Shown: positions 28,394 to 37,585 of the stretch, piece after piece
Position numbering within the stretch: position 1 is the stretch's first letter
Layout: every line of letters begins with the position of its first letter
Assembly (NCBI RefSeq): GCF_000092065.1
Contig: NC_009370.1
Location: forward strand, 1 to 64,000
Direction of reading: 5' to 3'
Length of the DNA stretch: 64,000 nucleotides
Source: Ostreococcus lucimarinus CCE9901
Taxonomy: Eukaryota; Chlorophyta; Mamiellophyceae; Mamiellales; Bathycoccaceae
The notes under the pieces: generated by a model
Databases searched by the model: none
The model's input: the letters and a program-made list of their open reading frames with translations, nothing else
Told to the model about the DNA's origin: nothing
Program-made: the position numbers and the translations under genes

Positions 28394-29161
28394 TCACCAA
28401 TCCACCTTGGTGGGCGCGGCGCCGAGCGACATCACCCCGTGCGCCTGGTGTAAGACCATGCGCCACGAACCGTCGAGCTGACGCTCGAAGACGTTCGTCG
28501 CGGCGAGCGAGGCGCCGCCGGAGACGCGCTCGACGCACGTGGCGAACCCCCAACCGTCGCCCGCGTGCACGCGAACGTCGGCGCACTGCACGTCCGCACC
28601 GCCGTCGGGCATGCTCGCGAAGATGATTTCCCACGATTCCAACACGTCGCGCGCGCCGGAGACGACGGCGGAACCGGGATGGAGACACTGCACGTGCGCG
28701 CCCTCGGCCCAAACCGCGCGCATCGCCGAGACGCTGGCGTCGCGAAACGCTCTGTAAAAACCCTCGTTCGCGTCTTGCACCGCGCGCGCGGCGTCTCGGG
28801 ATATGCTATCGATCAAATCTCTCAGTCTCGCCGCTTCTTCGTAATCCTCATCGCGTATCGCCGTTCGCAGGGCGAATTCGTAATCCGTCTTCGTCGGCGC
28901 CGACGCCGCGCGGTACGCCAAGCCGTCCCCGTCGCCGTCCGCGCTCGCGTCCGCGTCCGCGCCGGTCTCGCGTCCTCGCGCCGCGCTTTCGACGTCGCGC
29001 GCGCGCGACGACGACGCGTCGTTCGCGTCGTCGTTCGGCGTCGCGCGCGTTCGCGTCGCCGGCGTCGCGCGGTGTACGCGCCGCGCGATCGCGCGAATTT
29101 CCCGGCGCGCGTCCGCGCGCGCGACCGTCGCGCGCGTCGCGCGCGTCACCGGCGTCGGCAT
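28394..29161 (-). CDS. SnoaL-like/NTF2-fold protein with UVR-like motif, probably plastid
   Basis: A protein of 255 residues from the ATG at 29161, or 268 from the ATG at 29200, whose codon overlaps the ATG of the opposite gene. The N-terminal part is Arg/Ala/Thr-rich and looks like a plastid leader. Next comes YEFALRTAIRDEDYEEAARL, which resembles a UVR motif, and then a SnoaL-like (DUF4440) domain from about residue 140: GFYRAFRDASVSAMRAVWAE, HVQCLHPGSAVVSGARDVL and the closing WRMVLHQAHGV. Such domains are small ligand-binding or enzymatic folds; the function is unknown. Confidence 0.75.
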   Translation of the reverse strand: MPTPVTRATRATVARADARREIRAIARRVHRATPATRTRATPNDDANDASSSRARDVESAARGRETGADADASADGDGDGLAYRAASAPTKTDYEFALRTAIRDEDYEEAARLRDLIDSISRDAARAVQDANEGFYRAFRDASVSAMRAVWAEGAHVQCLHPGSAVVSGARDVLESWEIIFASMPDGGADVQCADVRVHAGDGWGFATCVERVSGGASLAATNVFERQLDGSWRMVLHQAHGVMSLGAAPTKVDW

Positions 29162-29198
29162 CGCGAAGTGCGGCGTCGACGGCACGCCTCGACGCGCC

Positions 29199-29969
29199 AT
29201 GTCGACGCGAATCGCGATCGCGACGCGCGCGACGCGCGCTGGTGCGCGACACCGCGCGAGACCGCGTCGTCGCGCGCGCGTCGCGATCGCGCGGCGCGTC
29301 GTCGCGCGCGCGACGACGACGAACGACGACGACGACGACGACGACGCGAGTGACGACGCGAACGACGCGCTGAAACGCGTCGCGGCGACGACGCGCGGGA
29401 AAAGGCGACGGGCGGAGTCCACGGACGCGGTGGCGACGTTCATGACGCGCAGATTCGGGCTCAAGGGCGGCCTGGCGTGGTTGGGGGCGCTGACGTTCGG
29501 CGTGCTGAGCGAACAGCTCAAGACGAGACGCGAGACGCGCGAGGCGATCGAGAACACCGAGGACGTGCGGAGGGAGGATTTGAAGACGGTCGAACTGCCG
29601 AGCGGAGTGACGTACGTGGAGTACACGCGGGGGGGGGGGGAGCGCGTGCGAAAGCAGTACCTGTGCGCGGCGAAACTGCGCGCGCGCGCGGTTTCGGCGG
29701 AGGAGGCCGAGGCGTACGCGTACGACACGGAGTCGGCGGGAAGGGAAATCGTGTGGTCGTTCGGCGGGAAGCTCGGACCGCCGTTGTGTCGAGGGTTAGA
29801 GGAAGGCGTCGCCGGGATGCGACAGGGCGGGCGACGCGTCGTGCGCGTGCCGGCGCGATTGGCGTTCGGGAGCGACGGCGCGGATTTTCCGCGAGGCGGT
29901 AAAATCGACCCCGACCGCGACGTAGAGTTCGACGTCACGCTGACGCGCGTGAGCGTTCCACCGAGTTGA
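29199..29969 (+). CDS. Divergent FKBP-type peptidyl-prolyl isomerase-like protein, probably plastid
   Basis: A 256-residue protein. The leader MSTRIAIATRATRAGARHRA looks like a plastid transit peptide and is followed by an Asp run. A hydrophobic stretch at about 90-103 (LAWLGALTFGVL) could be a lumen-targeting or membrane segment. The C-terminal half matches the FKBP fold: LCRGLEEGVAGMRQGGRRVV, then VPARLAFG, then a final strand VEFDVTLTRVSV. The N-terminal FKBP strands are poorly conserved, so catalytic activity is uncertain. A run of 12 G at 29629-29640 encodes part of RGGGE and would be prone to frameshift. It is divergent from the SnoaL-like gene. Confidence 0.72.
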   Translation: MSTRIAIATRATRAGARHRARPRRRARVAIARRVVARATTTNDDDDDDDASDDANDALKRVAATTRGKRRRAESTDAVATFMTRRFGLKGGLAWLGALTFGVLSEQLKTRRETREAIENTEDVRREDLKTVELPSGVTYVEYTRGGGERVRKQYLCAAKLRARAVSAEEAEAYAYDTESAGREIVWSFGGKLGPPLCRGLEEGVAGMRQGGRRVVRVPARLAFGSDGADFPRGGKIDPDRDVEFDVTLTRVSVPPS

Positions 29970-29976
29970 AGTGAGA

Positions 29977-30570
29977 TTAAATGTCGTTATTCATCGCCGA
30001 GCCCGCGCCTTTCGCTCTCAACGCCTCGCCCTCGAACGTCAATCCGTCGTATCCGTTTTCCATGAAGGCTCGAATGTTCGCGTGCGAGTCCCCGCTCGGC
30101 GCGTTCGCCACGTCCTCGTAGTGCTCGCAAAACAACCGCAGCGCCGCGCCCTCGCTCAATCCTCGCATTTTCGCGAAATAAAACGTCTTGCACGATCCAC
30201 TGTTCGTCCCCGCCGCGTTCCTCGTCTCTCGCGACGTCCCGACGCCGCTCGCGTACGCCGTCGGCTCGAAATCAAAGCACTCGTCCATCTTCGCCATCAC
30301 CTCCTGAAACTTCACGTTCGCCAGCCCGAACTCCTGCTCCGCGAGCTCCGCGAGCGTGTCCACGATCGCTTTCACGCTCGGGTTCGCGTTCGTCGCCAGC
30401 GCCTGCGCCCGCATCGCGCGCACCATCTCGCCTTCGTCGCGCGTCGACGCCCGCGCGCGCGTCGCGTCGCGCCTCGACGTCGCGCTCGCGCGACGCGCGC
30501 ATGAGCGCACGCGCGCGACGCGCGCGCGCGCGCCCGCGCGCGCGACGGACGTCCCGGACGTTTGCGACAT
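29977..30570 (-). CDS. HopJ-family domain protein, plastid-type leader
   Basis: A 197-residue protein from the ATG at 30570; the frame's upstream opening at 30609 is a GTG. The leader MSQTSGTSVARAGARARVAR is transit-peptide-like. The body matches the HopJ family: VMAKMDECFDFEPTAYASG, then AGTNSGSCKTFYFAKMRGLS, then HANIRAFMENGYDGLTFEGE. The family takes its name from a Pseudomonas type III effector, but homologues are common in algae, plants and free-living bacteria and have no established role. I treat this as an ordinary plastid protein of unknown function. It ends 7 bp after the convergent FKBP-like gene. Confidence 0.8.
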   Translation of the reverse strand: MSQTSGTSVARAGARARVARVRSCARRASATSRRDATRARASTRDEGEMVRAMRAQALATNANPSVKAIVDTLAELAEQEFGLANVKFQEVMAKMDECFDFEPTAYASGVGTSRETRNAAGTNSGSCKTFYFAKMRGLSEGAALRLFCEHYEDVANAPSGDSHANIRAFMENGYDGLTFEGEALRAKGAGSAMNNDI

Positions 30571-30621
30571 TCGAATCTTTCGCGACGTTCGCGTCGACGT
30601 GTGCGGCACTCATCGACGACG

Positions 30622-31860
30622 ATGCGAGCGACGTCGACGTCGCGCGCGCGAGCGCGAGCGCCGCGCGCGCGTCGCGCGTCGTCCGCGATCGCGCGGCGCG
30701 GTCGTCGAGCGACGCGCGCGCGCGCGTCGTCCGCGAACGGCGACGATGAGTCGACGAGGAAGGATTCGAAATCGTCGAGCGACGAGGCGAATGAACCGGC
30801 GTGGGCGCGCGCGGGGCGGGACGGGGCGAACGGACGACCGATATGGGAGATGGACATCGACGCCGAGTTCGATCGCGTGGAACGGGCGCGACGGGAGCGG
30901 GAGATGAAGAGCGAGGCGCGCGCGAACGCGGGGTTGGGGTTCGGACGGGCGAGAATGTTGGACGACTTGAACGTCGATTTGTCGGCGGCGTTGAGAAAGC
31001 GCGAGGACGAGGACGATGAGGAGGACGATGAGGAGGACGATGAGGAGGACGAGGATGACGACGACGCGGAGGGCGAGCGACGAAGACGGCGACGCGATGC
31101 GGAGGGACCGCGATTATTGAGCGACGGCGCGTCGGCGTTGTTCGCGGACGCGACGCGAGATCCGGCGCTGCGATACGTCGATAAGAATGGACGCGTCAAG
31201 GGCGAACCGACGGCGTTGGATCTGGCGACGACGAAGAAGGGAGACAGTAAGTATAACCTGCGCGGTTGGAATTACGCGCCGACGCGAGCGGAGAAAGGGC
31301 GGTGGCAAAGAGAGTGGGAAAAGGCGGAACGCGCCAAGGCGCTCAAGACGCCCGGGTACAGACCGCAGAGCGGAATCGCGATTAAATCGAAAATTAAGGA
31401 CGCGACGTTCATGCCGGTCAAGGCGTTCGCGGATTTAACGGATGAAGAGAAAGCCGCGCGACGGGCGGCGGATCAGGTCAAGTACGCGAAGATTAAGGAG
31501 GACTTATTGCTCACCACGGCGGGCATGGCGGGCTCGGGCGCCGTCGCCGCCTTCGCCGTCGGCGGCGCGAACATGGGTTACTCTTGGCTTCTCGGCGCCG
31601 CGGGTGCGATCGTGTACGTCCGCTTACTCAGCGGCAAAGCGGAATCCGAGAGCGTTCAGGGCGGTCCACCGAGTATTTTAGTACCCGTCATTCTCTTCAT
31701 GGCGCTCAACCGGTGGAACACGCTCTTCGCCCCCGACGTCGGCGTCGCGTTGACGCCCATCCCGATGCTCCTCGCGTTTTTCACGTACAAGCCCGCCAGC
31801 GTGCTTCAGGCGTTCAAAGACGTCTTAGCGAACCCCGAAGACGCGGACGACGCGGAATAG
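30622..31860 (+). CDS. CGL160: CGL160-like chloroplast membrane protein (ATP synthase assembly)
   Basis: A 412-residue protein from the ATG at 30622; the upstream frame opening at 30562 is a TTG. The leader is plastid-like. An acidic Asp/Glu run lies at about 130-150, followed by a basic region (YNLRGWNYAPTRAEKGRWQ). From about residue 290 there are three or four membrane helices (TTAGMAGSGAVAAFAVGGAN, WLLGAAGAIVYVRLLSG, ILVPVILFMALNRWN, PMLLAFFTYKPA). The NRWN…PMLLAFFTYK pattern resembles the AtpI-like C-terminal domain of CGL160, which helps assemble the c-ring of chloroplast ATP synthase. The N-terminal half is not diagnostic. The name rests on the C-terminus. Confidence 0.68.
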   Translation: MRATSTSRARARAPRARRASSAIARRGRRATRARASSANGDDESTRKDSKSSSDEANEPAWARAGRDGANGRPIWEMDIDAEFDRVERARREREMKSEARANAGLGFGRARMLDDLNVDLSAALRKREDEDDEEDDEEDDEEDEDDDDAEGERRRRRRDAEGPRLLSDGASALFADATRDPALRYVDKNGRVKGEPTALDLATTKKGDSKYNLRGWNYAPTRAEKGRWQREWEKAERAKALKTPGYRPQSGIAIKSKIKDATFMPVKAFADLTDEEKAARRAADQVKYAKIKEDLLLTTAGMAGSGAVAAFAVGGANMGYSWLLGAAGAIVYVRLLSGKAESESVQGGPPSILVPVILFMALNRWNTLFAPDVGVALTPIPMLLAFFTYKPASVLQAFKDVLANPEDADDAE

Positions 31861-31963
31861 ACGGACAACGCATGTAAAGTCACCGCCCGCGCGCGCGCTC
31901 GCCGACGGCGCCCCCTCCTCGCTCGCGTCGCGCGCGCGTCACGTCGCGACGCGTCACCGCGCG

Positions 31964-33421
31964 ATGCCGCCCGATGAATCGCTCGAGGCGCGCGACGCGA
32001 CGAAAGACGTCGCGGACGACGCCCGCGCGTCGTGGTGGCGCGAGGAACTGCGCGCGGTGGCGCACATTTGTCCACCAATCATGACGCAGTTCGGGTCGCA
32101 GCAGTTGTTGATGGCCACGCAGCTCGTGTACTGCGGAAACGAATCGCGCGAGGCGCTCACGACGATGACGATAGCGGCGACGATGTGGAACATGCTCTGG
32201 ATGGCGATCACGGGCGCCGGAGGGACGATGGACACGCTGGGAAGCCAGGCGCACGGCGCGGGGGACGCGCGCGCCGTCAAGTCGTGGGCGCTGCTCACGA
32301 CGTGCGCCATCACCGCGTTTTGCGTGCCCGCGAACGCGATTTTAGCGGCGGGGAAAGAGATCGCGATCGGGGTGTTCAAGGCTGATAAATCTAGGGCTGG
32401 AGAGATTCGCGACTGCGCGCTCATCATGTGCGGGAGTTTTTATCCACTCGCGGCGACTCTGGGTTTACAGAAATACTTGAGCGTTCGGCGGAAAGTCGGA
32501 GCCGTGGGGCTGACTTCGGTGGCGACGCTGTTCGTAAACATCGCGTTTCATCACGCCCTCGTCAAGCAGCACAAAATGGGAGTCATCGGTAGCTCGATCG
32601 CCATGGTCGCGGCTCGGGCGATGAACCTCGCGATGTTGCTCGCGTACGTCTGCGTGGACGAGCGATGGTGGGCGACGGGTGCGCTTGACGAATGGCGCTC
32701 GGCGAAGGCGGCGATAACCAGGGACATGGTCGCACGCGTCGCGCACTTGTCGACTCAAGGCGTCATCATGGTGTTCGGCGAGGCTTTCTCGTTTGAAGTC
32801 ACCGTCGTTTTGGCTGCGCAACTGGGCGAAGTATCCCTCGGCGCGCACATGGTGATGCTCAATATTTGTACGATGACCTTCATGATGGGACCGATGTCGT
32901 TCGGCACCGCGGCATCGATTAGAGTTGGAAATTTATTAGGTATGCGAGACCCGCGCGGAGCGAAGCGTTCGGCGTGGTTAATAACGTCGATGTCTCTCAC
33001 GTTTATGGCGGGGTGCGCGTTTATGATACTCTTCGCGATTAAACCTATCGCGAGGCTGTACACTGGAAACGACCCCGAGATCACGGCTACCCTCATCAAG
33101 ATCGCCCCTTACGCCGCCGCTTTCCAGATATTCGACGCCTCGCTCGGATGCTGTAACGGCATCCTTCGCGCGTGCGGGAAACAGGCGTTCATCGCGAAGA
33201 GCAATCTCGCCTCTCTGTGGTTGTGCGGTTTGACCTCGGGCGCTTTAATCACCTTCGTCGGCGACGAAGGGGTGAAGGGTTTATGGGTGGGACTCATGAT
33301 CGGCGTCGGGATGGCGGGTTCGTTTCTCGCATCGGTGGTGTACCGTTTAGACTGGCAACACGAATCATTTTTAGCCACCCGCGCGGCGACCAACGTCTTT
33401 CGCGGCGGCGCGGCGCTGTAG
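31964..33421 (+). CDS. MATE-family multidrug and toxic compound extrusion transporter
   Basis: A 485-residue protein with about 12 membrane helices in two repeats. MATE features are TQFGSQQLLMATQLVYCG at the start of repeat one, the N-lobe region TLGSQAHGAGD, HMVMLNICTMTFM, and AASIRVGNLLGMRDPRGAKR in repeat two, with FQIFDASLGCCNGILRACGK near the end. MATE carriers export organic cations, flavonoid-like compounds or citrate using proton or sodium gradients at the plasma membrane, vacuole or plastid envelope. The first ~30 residues are hydrophilic. The substrate is unknown. Confidence 0.93.
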   Translation: MPPDESLEARDATKDVADDARASWWREELRAVAHICPPIMTQFGSQQLLMATQLVYCGNESREALTTMTIAATMWNMLWMAITGAGGTMDTLGSQAHGAGDARAVKSWALLTTCAITAFCVPANAILAAGKEIAIGVFKADKSRAGEIRDCALIMCGSFYPLAATLGLQKYLSVRRKVGAVGLTSVATLFVNIAFHHALVKQHKMGVIGSSIAMVAARAMNLAMLLAYVCVDERWWATGALDEWRSAKAAITRDMVARVAHLSTQGVIMVFGEAFSFEVTVVLAAQLGEVSLGAHMVMLNICTMTFMMGPMSFGTAASIRVGNLLGMRDPRGAKRSAWLITSMSLTFMAGCAFMILFAIKPIARLYTGNDPEITATLIKIAPYAAAFQIFDASLGCCNGILRACGKQAFIAKSNLASLWLCGLTSGALITFVGDEGVKGLWVGLMIGVGMAGSFLASVVYRLDWQHESFLATRAATNVFRGGAAL

Positions 33422-33497
33422 ACGAATTAGCACAACAACAACGGCTGGGAACTAGTGGCTCGCAAGTTTTTCATGTATTTCACATCCTTCATTCATC

Positions 33498-33872
33498 TCA
33501 CCCGGCGAACGGAGGCAGCCCGTTACTCCAAAGAAACGCCGCGAACAACCCGGCCAACACGACGGCGCTCCTCGTCACCAAATTAATCGTCGGCGTCCAG
33601 ATGTCGCGCTCCTCCAGATCCACCGCCACGGGTTCGGTGACGAATCCTTTGTAATACTCCGCGTCTCGCCCGTCGACGGCGCCCCGCTCGCCGTCGTTCG
33701 CGTCGTTCGCGCCGTTCGCGCCGTCGCTATCCACGCTCTCCGCGCGCGCGAGGACCTCGACTCTGTCGACGCGCGCGCGCGCGCGCCGCGTCGTCGTCGC
33801 GCGCGGCGCGGTGTTTCTCGTCGTCGTCGCGCGCGCGGCGCCGAGCGCGCGCGTCGACGTCGCCGTCGACAT
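33498..33872 (-). CDS. Small single-helix plastid-type protein, unknown function
   Basis: A 124-residue protein. Residues 1-45 are Thr/Arg/Ala-rich, like a plastid transit peptide. An acidic linker follows, then a compact C-terminal part: EYYKGFVTEPVAVDLEERD, INLVTRSAVVLAGLFAAFLW as a membrane helix, and the ending SNGLPPFAG. The arrangement resembles small thylakoid membrane proteins but I cannot name a family. It is convergent with the MATE gene (76 bp) and divergent from MoaE (58 bp). Confidence 0.6.
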   Translation of the reverse strand: MSTATSTRALGAARATTTRNTAPRATTTRRARARVDRVEVLARAESVDSDGANGANDANDGERGAVDGRDAEYYKGFVTEPVAVDLEERDIWTPTINLVTRSAVVLAGLFAAFLWSNGLPPFAG

Positions 33873-33930
33873 CGCCGCGACGTCCGTCGCGTCACTGCGT
33901 GACGTCCCGAGCGACCGCCTGGGACTTTAA

Positions 33931-34461
33931 ATGTCGAAAGACGACGTCCCCGAAGCGCGCGTGCGCGTCGCCATCGCGCCGAACGCCATCGATGAGCGCG
34001 CACACATAGAATACGTCCGCGACGCGCGCGCGGGGGCGATCTCCGTGTTCGTGGGGACGACGCGAGACACGTTTCGAGGCGAAAAAGTGCAAAAGTTGAG
34101 CTACGAGTGCTACGAACCGATGGCGCTGCGAGAACTGCGCGCGATCGCGGACGAACTGGTGGTGAAATACGCGGGAGACGGTGACGAGGGAAACGCCTTG
34201 GACGGACGCGGCGGGCACGGGATCAGGGCGATCGATATCGCGCACAGGGTCGGGGACGTCGGCGCGGGCGAGACGTCCGTCGTCGTCGCCGTGGCGAGCG
34301 CGCACAGGAAAGACGCGCAGGACGCGTGCGCGGAGGCGATGGAGGCGCTCAAGGCGCGCGTACCGATTTGGAAAAAGGAAATATTTGAGGGCGCGAGCGC
34401 GGAAGGGGTCTGGAAAGCGAACGGATTGGGCGCGTTCGCGGCGTCCGAGGCGGCGTCGTAG
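33931..34461 (+). CDS. MOCS2B/CNX6: Molybdopterin synthase catalytic (large) subunit
   Basis: A 176-residue MoaE-family protein. It converts cyclic pyranopterin monophosphate to molybdopterin using sulfur from the small subunit (MoaD/CNX7). Family features are GAISVFVGTTRDTFRGEKV, YECYEPMALRELRAIAD, IAHRVGDVGAGETSVVVAV, ASAHRKDAQDAC and the terminal PIWKKEIFE with the catalytic Lys. The protein is cytosolic, without a leader. The C-terminal ~20 residues after KKEIFEG are a slight extension. The next gene follows after 60 bp on the same strand. Confidence 0.95.
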   Translation: MSKDDVPEARVRVAIAPNAIDERAHIEYVRDARAGAISVFVGTTRDTFRGEKVQKLSYECYEPMALRELRAIADELVVKYAGDGDEGNALDGRGGHGIRAIDIAHRVGDVGAGETSVVVAVASAHRKDAQDACAEAMEALKARVPIWKKEIFEGASAEGVWKANGLGAFAASEAAS

Positions 34462-34521
34462 CCGAGAGCCGGCGTCCCGAGAGCCGGGACGTCATCGCGC
34501 GACGCGCGCGGCCGCGACGAG

Positions 34522-35727
34522 ATGGCGACGACGTGCGTCGGTGCGTTGCGCGTCGCGGCGCGCGCGAGCGGTCGTGGGCGCGGACGCGGCGCGGGCCGTG
34601 GGCGCTCGAGCGCCGGCGGCCGCCGCGACGGCGCGGCGAGCCGTCGAGGTCGTCGGTCCCCCGACGTCGCGCGCGCGCCGTCGACGACGCCCGCGCCGAC
34701 AATCGACGAAGGCGTCGTCGCGCGTAATCTCGATGCCGTCGGCGCGCTCGTGAGGACGCTCGTGAAGCACACCGAGGGCGCGGACGGCGCGGGCGGCGGC
34801 TCGAGCGGCGGTTACGAGGGCGACGGGTTTCGCCTCGTGCGGTGCATGCCGCACCTGAAACGTCGCGAAGCCGACGCCGCGGTGAGCGCGGGGCGTGTAC
34901 TCGTGAACGGTGAGCTCGTGCGTCCGTCGCAGCGCGTCAAGGCGGGAGACGTGGTGACTCTGGACGGCAAGGTGATGCTCTGGGAGGCGTACGCGAGACG
35001 CGTCGAAGAGGAAATCGCGAACGACGCGACGTCGTCGTTCGTGTATTTGTTGTATAATAAACCTCGTGGCGTCGTGTGCACGATGGAACCGCATCAACGA
35101 ACGTCGTTGCATTTCGCGCTCGAACGCGAGCGCGCTCGCATGAAAAAGATACGAATATTTCCAGTCGGTAGGCTCGACAAGGATTCGAGCGGGTTGGTGC
35201 TGTTGACGAACGACGGACGCGTGAGCGATGCTTTGCTCGATCCGAGCAGGAAGGCGGAGAAAGAGTACGACGTAGATGTCGATCGTGACGTGAGCGCGGC
35301 CGACGTCGAGCGTCTGGCCGCGGGGGTCGTCATCACGACGCTTCAACAGCGAACGATGACGGAGACGACGGCGCCGACGCAGCCGTGCGAGGTGAGAAAG
35401 ATCGGACCTAGGACGCTGCGTTTCGTTTTGAAGGAAGGAAGAAATCGACAGATTCGAAAGATGTGCGAAGCTTTGTCGTACGACGTTACGCGATTGCATC
35501 GAACGCGCATCGCCGAGCTCGAGCTCGGCGACTTGGAAATCGGCGGCTTGCGTCCGCTCGACGTCGACGAGCTGCGCGTCGTGTCTGATCGCGTTCGCGA
35601 GAGAGCGAAGGCATCGACGCAATCGACGCAGAAGCAATCTTCCGAGAGTCGCCGTCGCAAGGCGGCGATCGACGCCAACCCGAGCGGATGGGGGTCAAAG
35701 ATTTACAAAGATTCGCACACGACGTGA
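34522..35727 (+). CDS. RsuA/RluB-type pseudouridine synthase with S4 domain, probably organellar
   Basis: A 401-residue protein. The first ~75 residues are Arg/Gly/Ala-rich, fitting an organelle presequence. An S4 RNA-binding domain lies at about 113-155 (LVRCMPHLKRREADAAVSAG, VLVNGELVRPSQRVKAGD). The pseudouridine synthase domain follows: LLYNKPRGVVCTM, then the catalytic motif PVGRLDKDSSGLVLLTNDG with the nucleophilic Asp in RLDKDSSG, and FVLKEGRNRQIRKMCEAL. Relatives modify large-subunit or small-subunit rRNA, so plastid or mitochondrial rRNA is the likely target. The C-terminal ~50 residues are charged. Confidence 0.92.
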   Translation: MATTCVGALRVAARASGRGRGRGAGRGRSSAGGRRDGAASRRGRRSPDVARAPSTTPAPTIDEGVVARNLDAVGALVRTLVKHTEGADGAGGGSSGGYEGDGFRLVRCMPHLKRREADAAVSAGRVLVNGELVRPSQRVKAGDVVTLDGKVMLWEAYARRVEEEIANDATSSFVYLLYNKPRGVVCTMEPHQRTSLHFALERERARMKKIRIFPVGRLDKDSSGLVLLTNDGRVSDALLDPSRKAEKEYDVDVDRDVSAADVERLAAGVVITTLQQRTMTETTAPTQPCEVRKIGPRTLRFVLKEGRNRQIRKMCEALSYDVTRLHRTRIAELELGDLEIGGLRPLDVDELRVVSDRVRERAKASTQSTQKQSSESRRRKAAIDANPSGWGSKIYKDSHTT

Positions 35728-35766
35728 TTTTCTACAAATTACGTACTAGAACAGCTAGCTATGATG

Positions 35767-37307
35767 TCATATCGCGAAAAACTTACCTCGCCCACCTCGC
35801 CCATCGGCGCCGTGCTTGATGAACGTGCCGTTTGAGTTAGACGGCGCTCGCGGCGAAGACTTCAAAAATGACCCGGCGCGTCTCGTCTTGTTCGTCGCCG
35901 CCGACCCGCTCGCCGCCATCTTTTGTCGCTTGCGCTCCACGCGCGCGTCGACGTCGTTTAAAATATTCGCCAAAACGTCGTCTTCGACGCCATCGTCGTC
36001 GTCGTCGCTCACCAAGTTGATTTCGTCGCGGTTTGACGTACGCTTCGGCGGCGGCGGCGCCAACTTTTTCATCAATTCGTCGTCGCCTCGACGCAACGAC
36101 TTCTTCACGACGCGCTTCTTGTCCGCGACGCGTTGCGTTGGCGGATACGCGAACTCGCTCGGATCATCCACTCCCCACGCGTGCCTGCTATTGGCGCGAC
36201 CGCCGAGCTGGAAATCGCCCGTCGACGTCGGCGGCGCGGGCGCCGCCGGCTTTGGTTTCGCCGCCGTTTGCGTCTTCGCGACGTCGCGAAACGCGTCCAA
36301 TTTCGCCTCCAGCGCCTTGACGTCTTTTTCCTTTTCGCGAACTTTGCGCGCGAGCGCGTCGTATTGCTCTTGCTGCGACGCGATTTGTTTATTCTTCGCG
36401 CACAAGTTTCGCACGAGCGTCGTCATCGCCAAGCGCGGATCGCTCCCCTCCAGCCTCTTCAACATCTCCCTCTCTCCGAGCGACGACGCGCTCGCCGCGA
36501 CTTCTCTCTCGATGCGCTCCTTGTCTTCGAACTTTGACAAACTCCGCGTCAACTCGTCGTTCTTCTCTCGCAACGTCTTCATCTCCCTGGCGTCCCGGCG
36601 AACCTTTGACGCGAGCGTGTCTTGCGCCAACCGAATCGCGCTCAACTCATTCTTCGCCTTTTCCAACGCCCGTCGCGCGTCATCGCTCTCCGTCGCGCGT
36701 CGCCCGATCGCATCCTTTTCCCGCTTTAACGTCTCTATCGCGTCCAGCGCCTCCCGCATCCGCTCTCGCTCTCGCCTCAGCTCTCGCGCGCACTCGGCGT
36801 ACCGCTCGTCCGCGCCTCGCGCGCCGTCCTCCCCCCCCCTCGACCGCCGCCTGCCCGGCGTCGGTTGACTCCGCCCCCCGTGCGCGTCGTCAACGCCGTC
36901 ATCCATCGTTTTATGATCCAGGTATATCGTCACGCAATCGTCGTACGCGAATTCGCGTTTACACGTCGGACACGTCGCCTCGCCGCAATCGTCGCGTCGT
37001 CCTCGTCCTCCCCTTTCCTCCCTCGCCCGTCGCCGCGTCTCCACGTCGTGCCACTTCGAGATGCATCGCACGTGATACACGTGTCCGCATCCTCGCAGCG
37101 CCTGTCGCGCGACGCCCGTCGCCCGCGTCGCTCGTCGTCAGTCGTTCGTTCGCGTCGCATCCGTCAAACGTTCGTTTCAAATCGCGCCTTCGTCTGTTCG
37201 TCATCGGCGTCGTTCGTCGCGTCGCGTCGCGTCGTTCGGTTCGTCGCGCGCGCACGCACCACACACTTCCCCGCGCACGTCTCCAGGCACACCGCGCACC
37301 GCGACAT
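35767..37307 (-). CDS. RING-H2/coiled-coil E3 ligase, TRAIP-like, two exons
   Basis: Exon 1 is 37260-37307 (16 codons) and exon 2 is 35767-37101, giving 460 residues. The intron starts GTGCGT, has CTGAC (37137-37141) and ends ACAG. Splicing joins MSRCAVCLETCAGKCV to ALRGCGHVYHVRC and so completes a RING: CAVC, CGH, H, C, then CPTC. Exon 2 alone lacks the first Cys pair and an ATG. A long coiled coil follows (about 110-300), then a disordered tail ending IKHGADGRGGRGKFF, similar to the ending of plant TRAIP/NOPO proteins. TRAIP ubiquitinates stalled replisome components. The RING insert between the histidine part and CPTC is longer than usual. Confidence 0.78.
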
Positions 37308-37344
37308 CGCGCCGCGCCGCGACCTGCCGTCCCGGTCGCCCGGG

Positions 37345-37368
37345 CATCCATCCATCCATCCATCCGTC
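37345..37368. repeat. CATC microsatellite upstream of the RING gene
   Basis: About five copies of the 4-bp unit CATC/TCCA with a decayed end (CCGTCCG). It lies in the ~280-450 bp region between the divergent RING and lumen-type genes, where I see no other gene. Confidence 0.8.
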
Positions 37369-37585
37369 CGCGCCCGTCGCGAAGAAACGTGCACGTGGAT
37401 TCGACGCGTCGCGCGCGCCGGCGTCGCGCGATCCACCGCACCGCGCTTTAACTCCCGCGTCGTCGATATTTTTTTTTTCTAGCGCGACGTCGACGGCGGC
37501 GACGCGACGATCGCCGCCGACGCGTCGCGCGCGCGGACGCGCGTCGACGCGACCGCGATCGATCGCGTGCGGCGTAAAAATCGCG

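Noticed and set aside
29977-30570. HopJ protein as a recently acquired bacterial effector
   Set aside because: The family is widespread in algae and plants, the gene has a transit-like leader and local base composition, and no secretion-system or mobile-element context is present.
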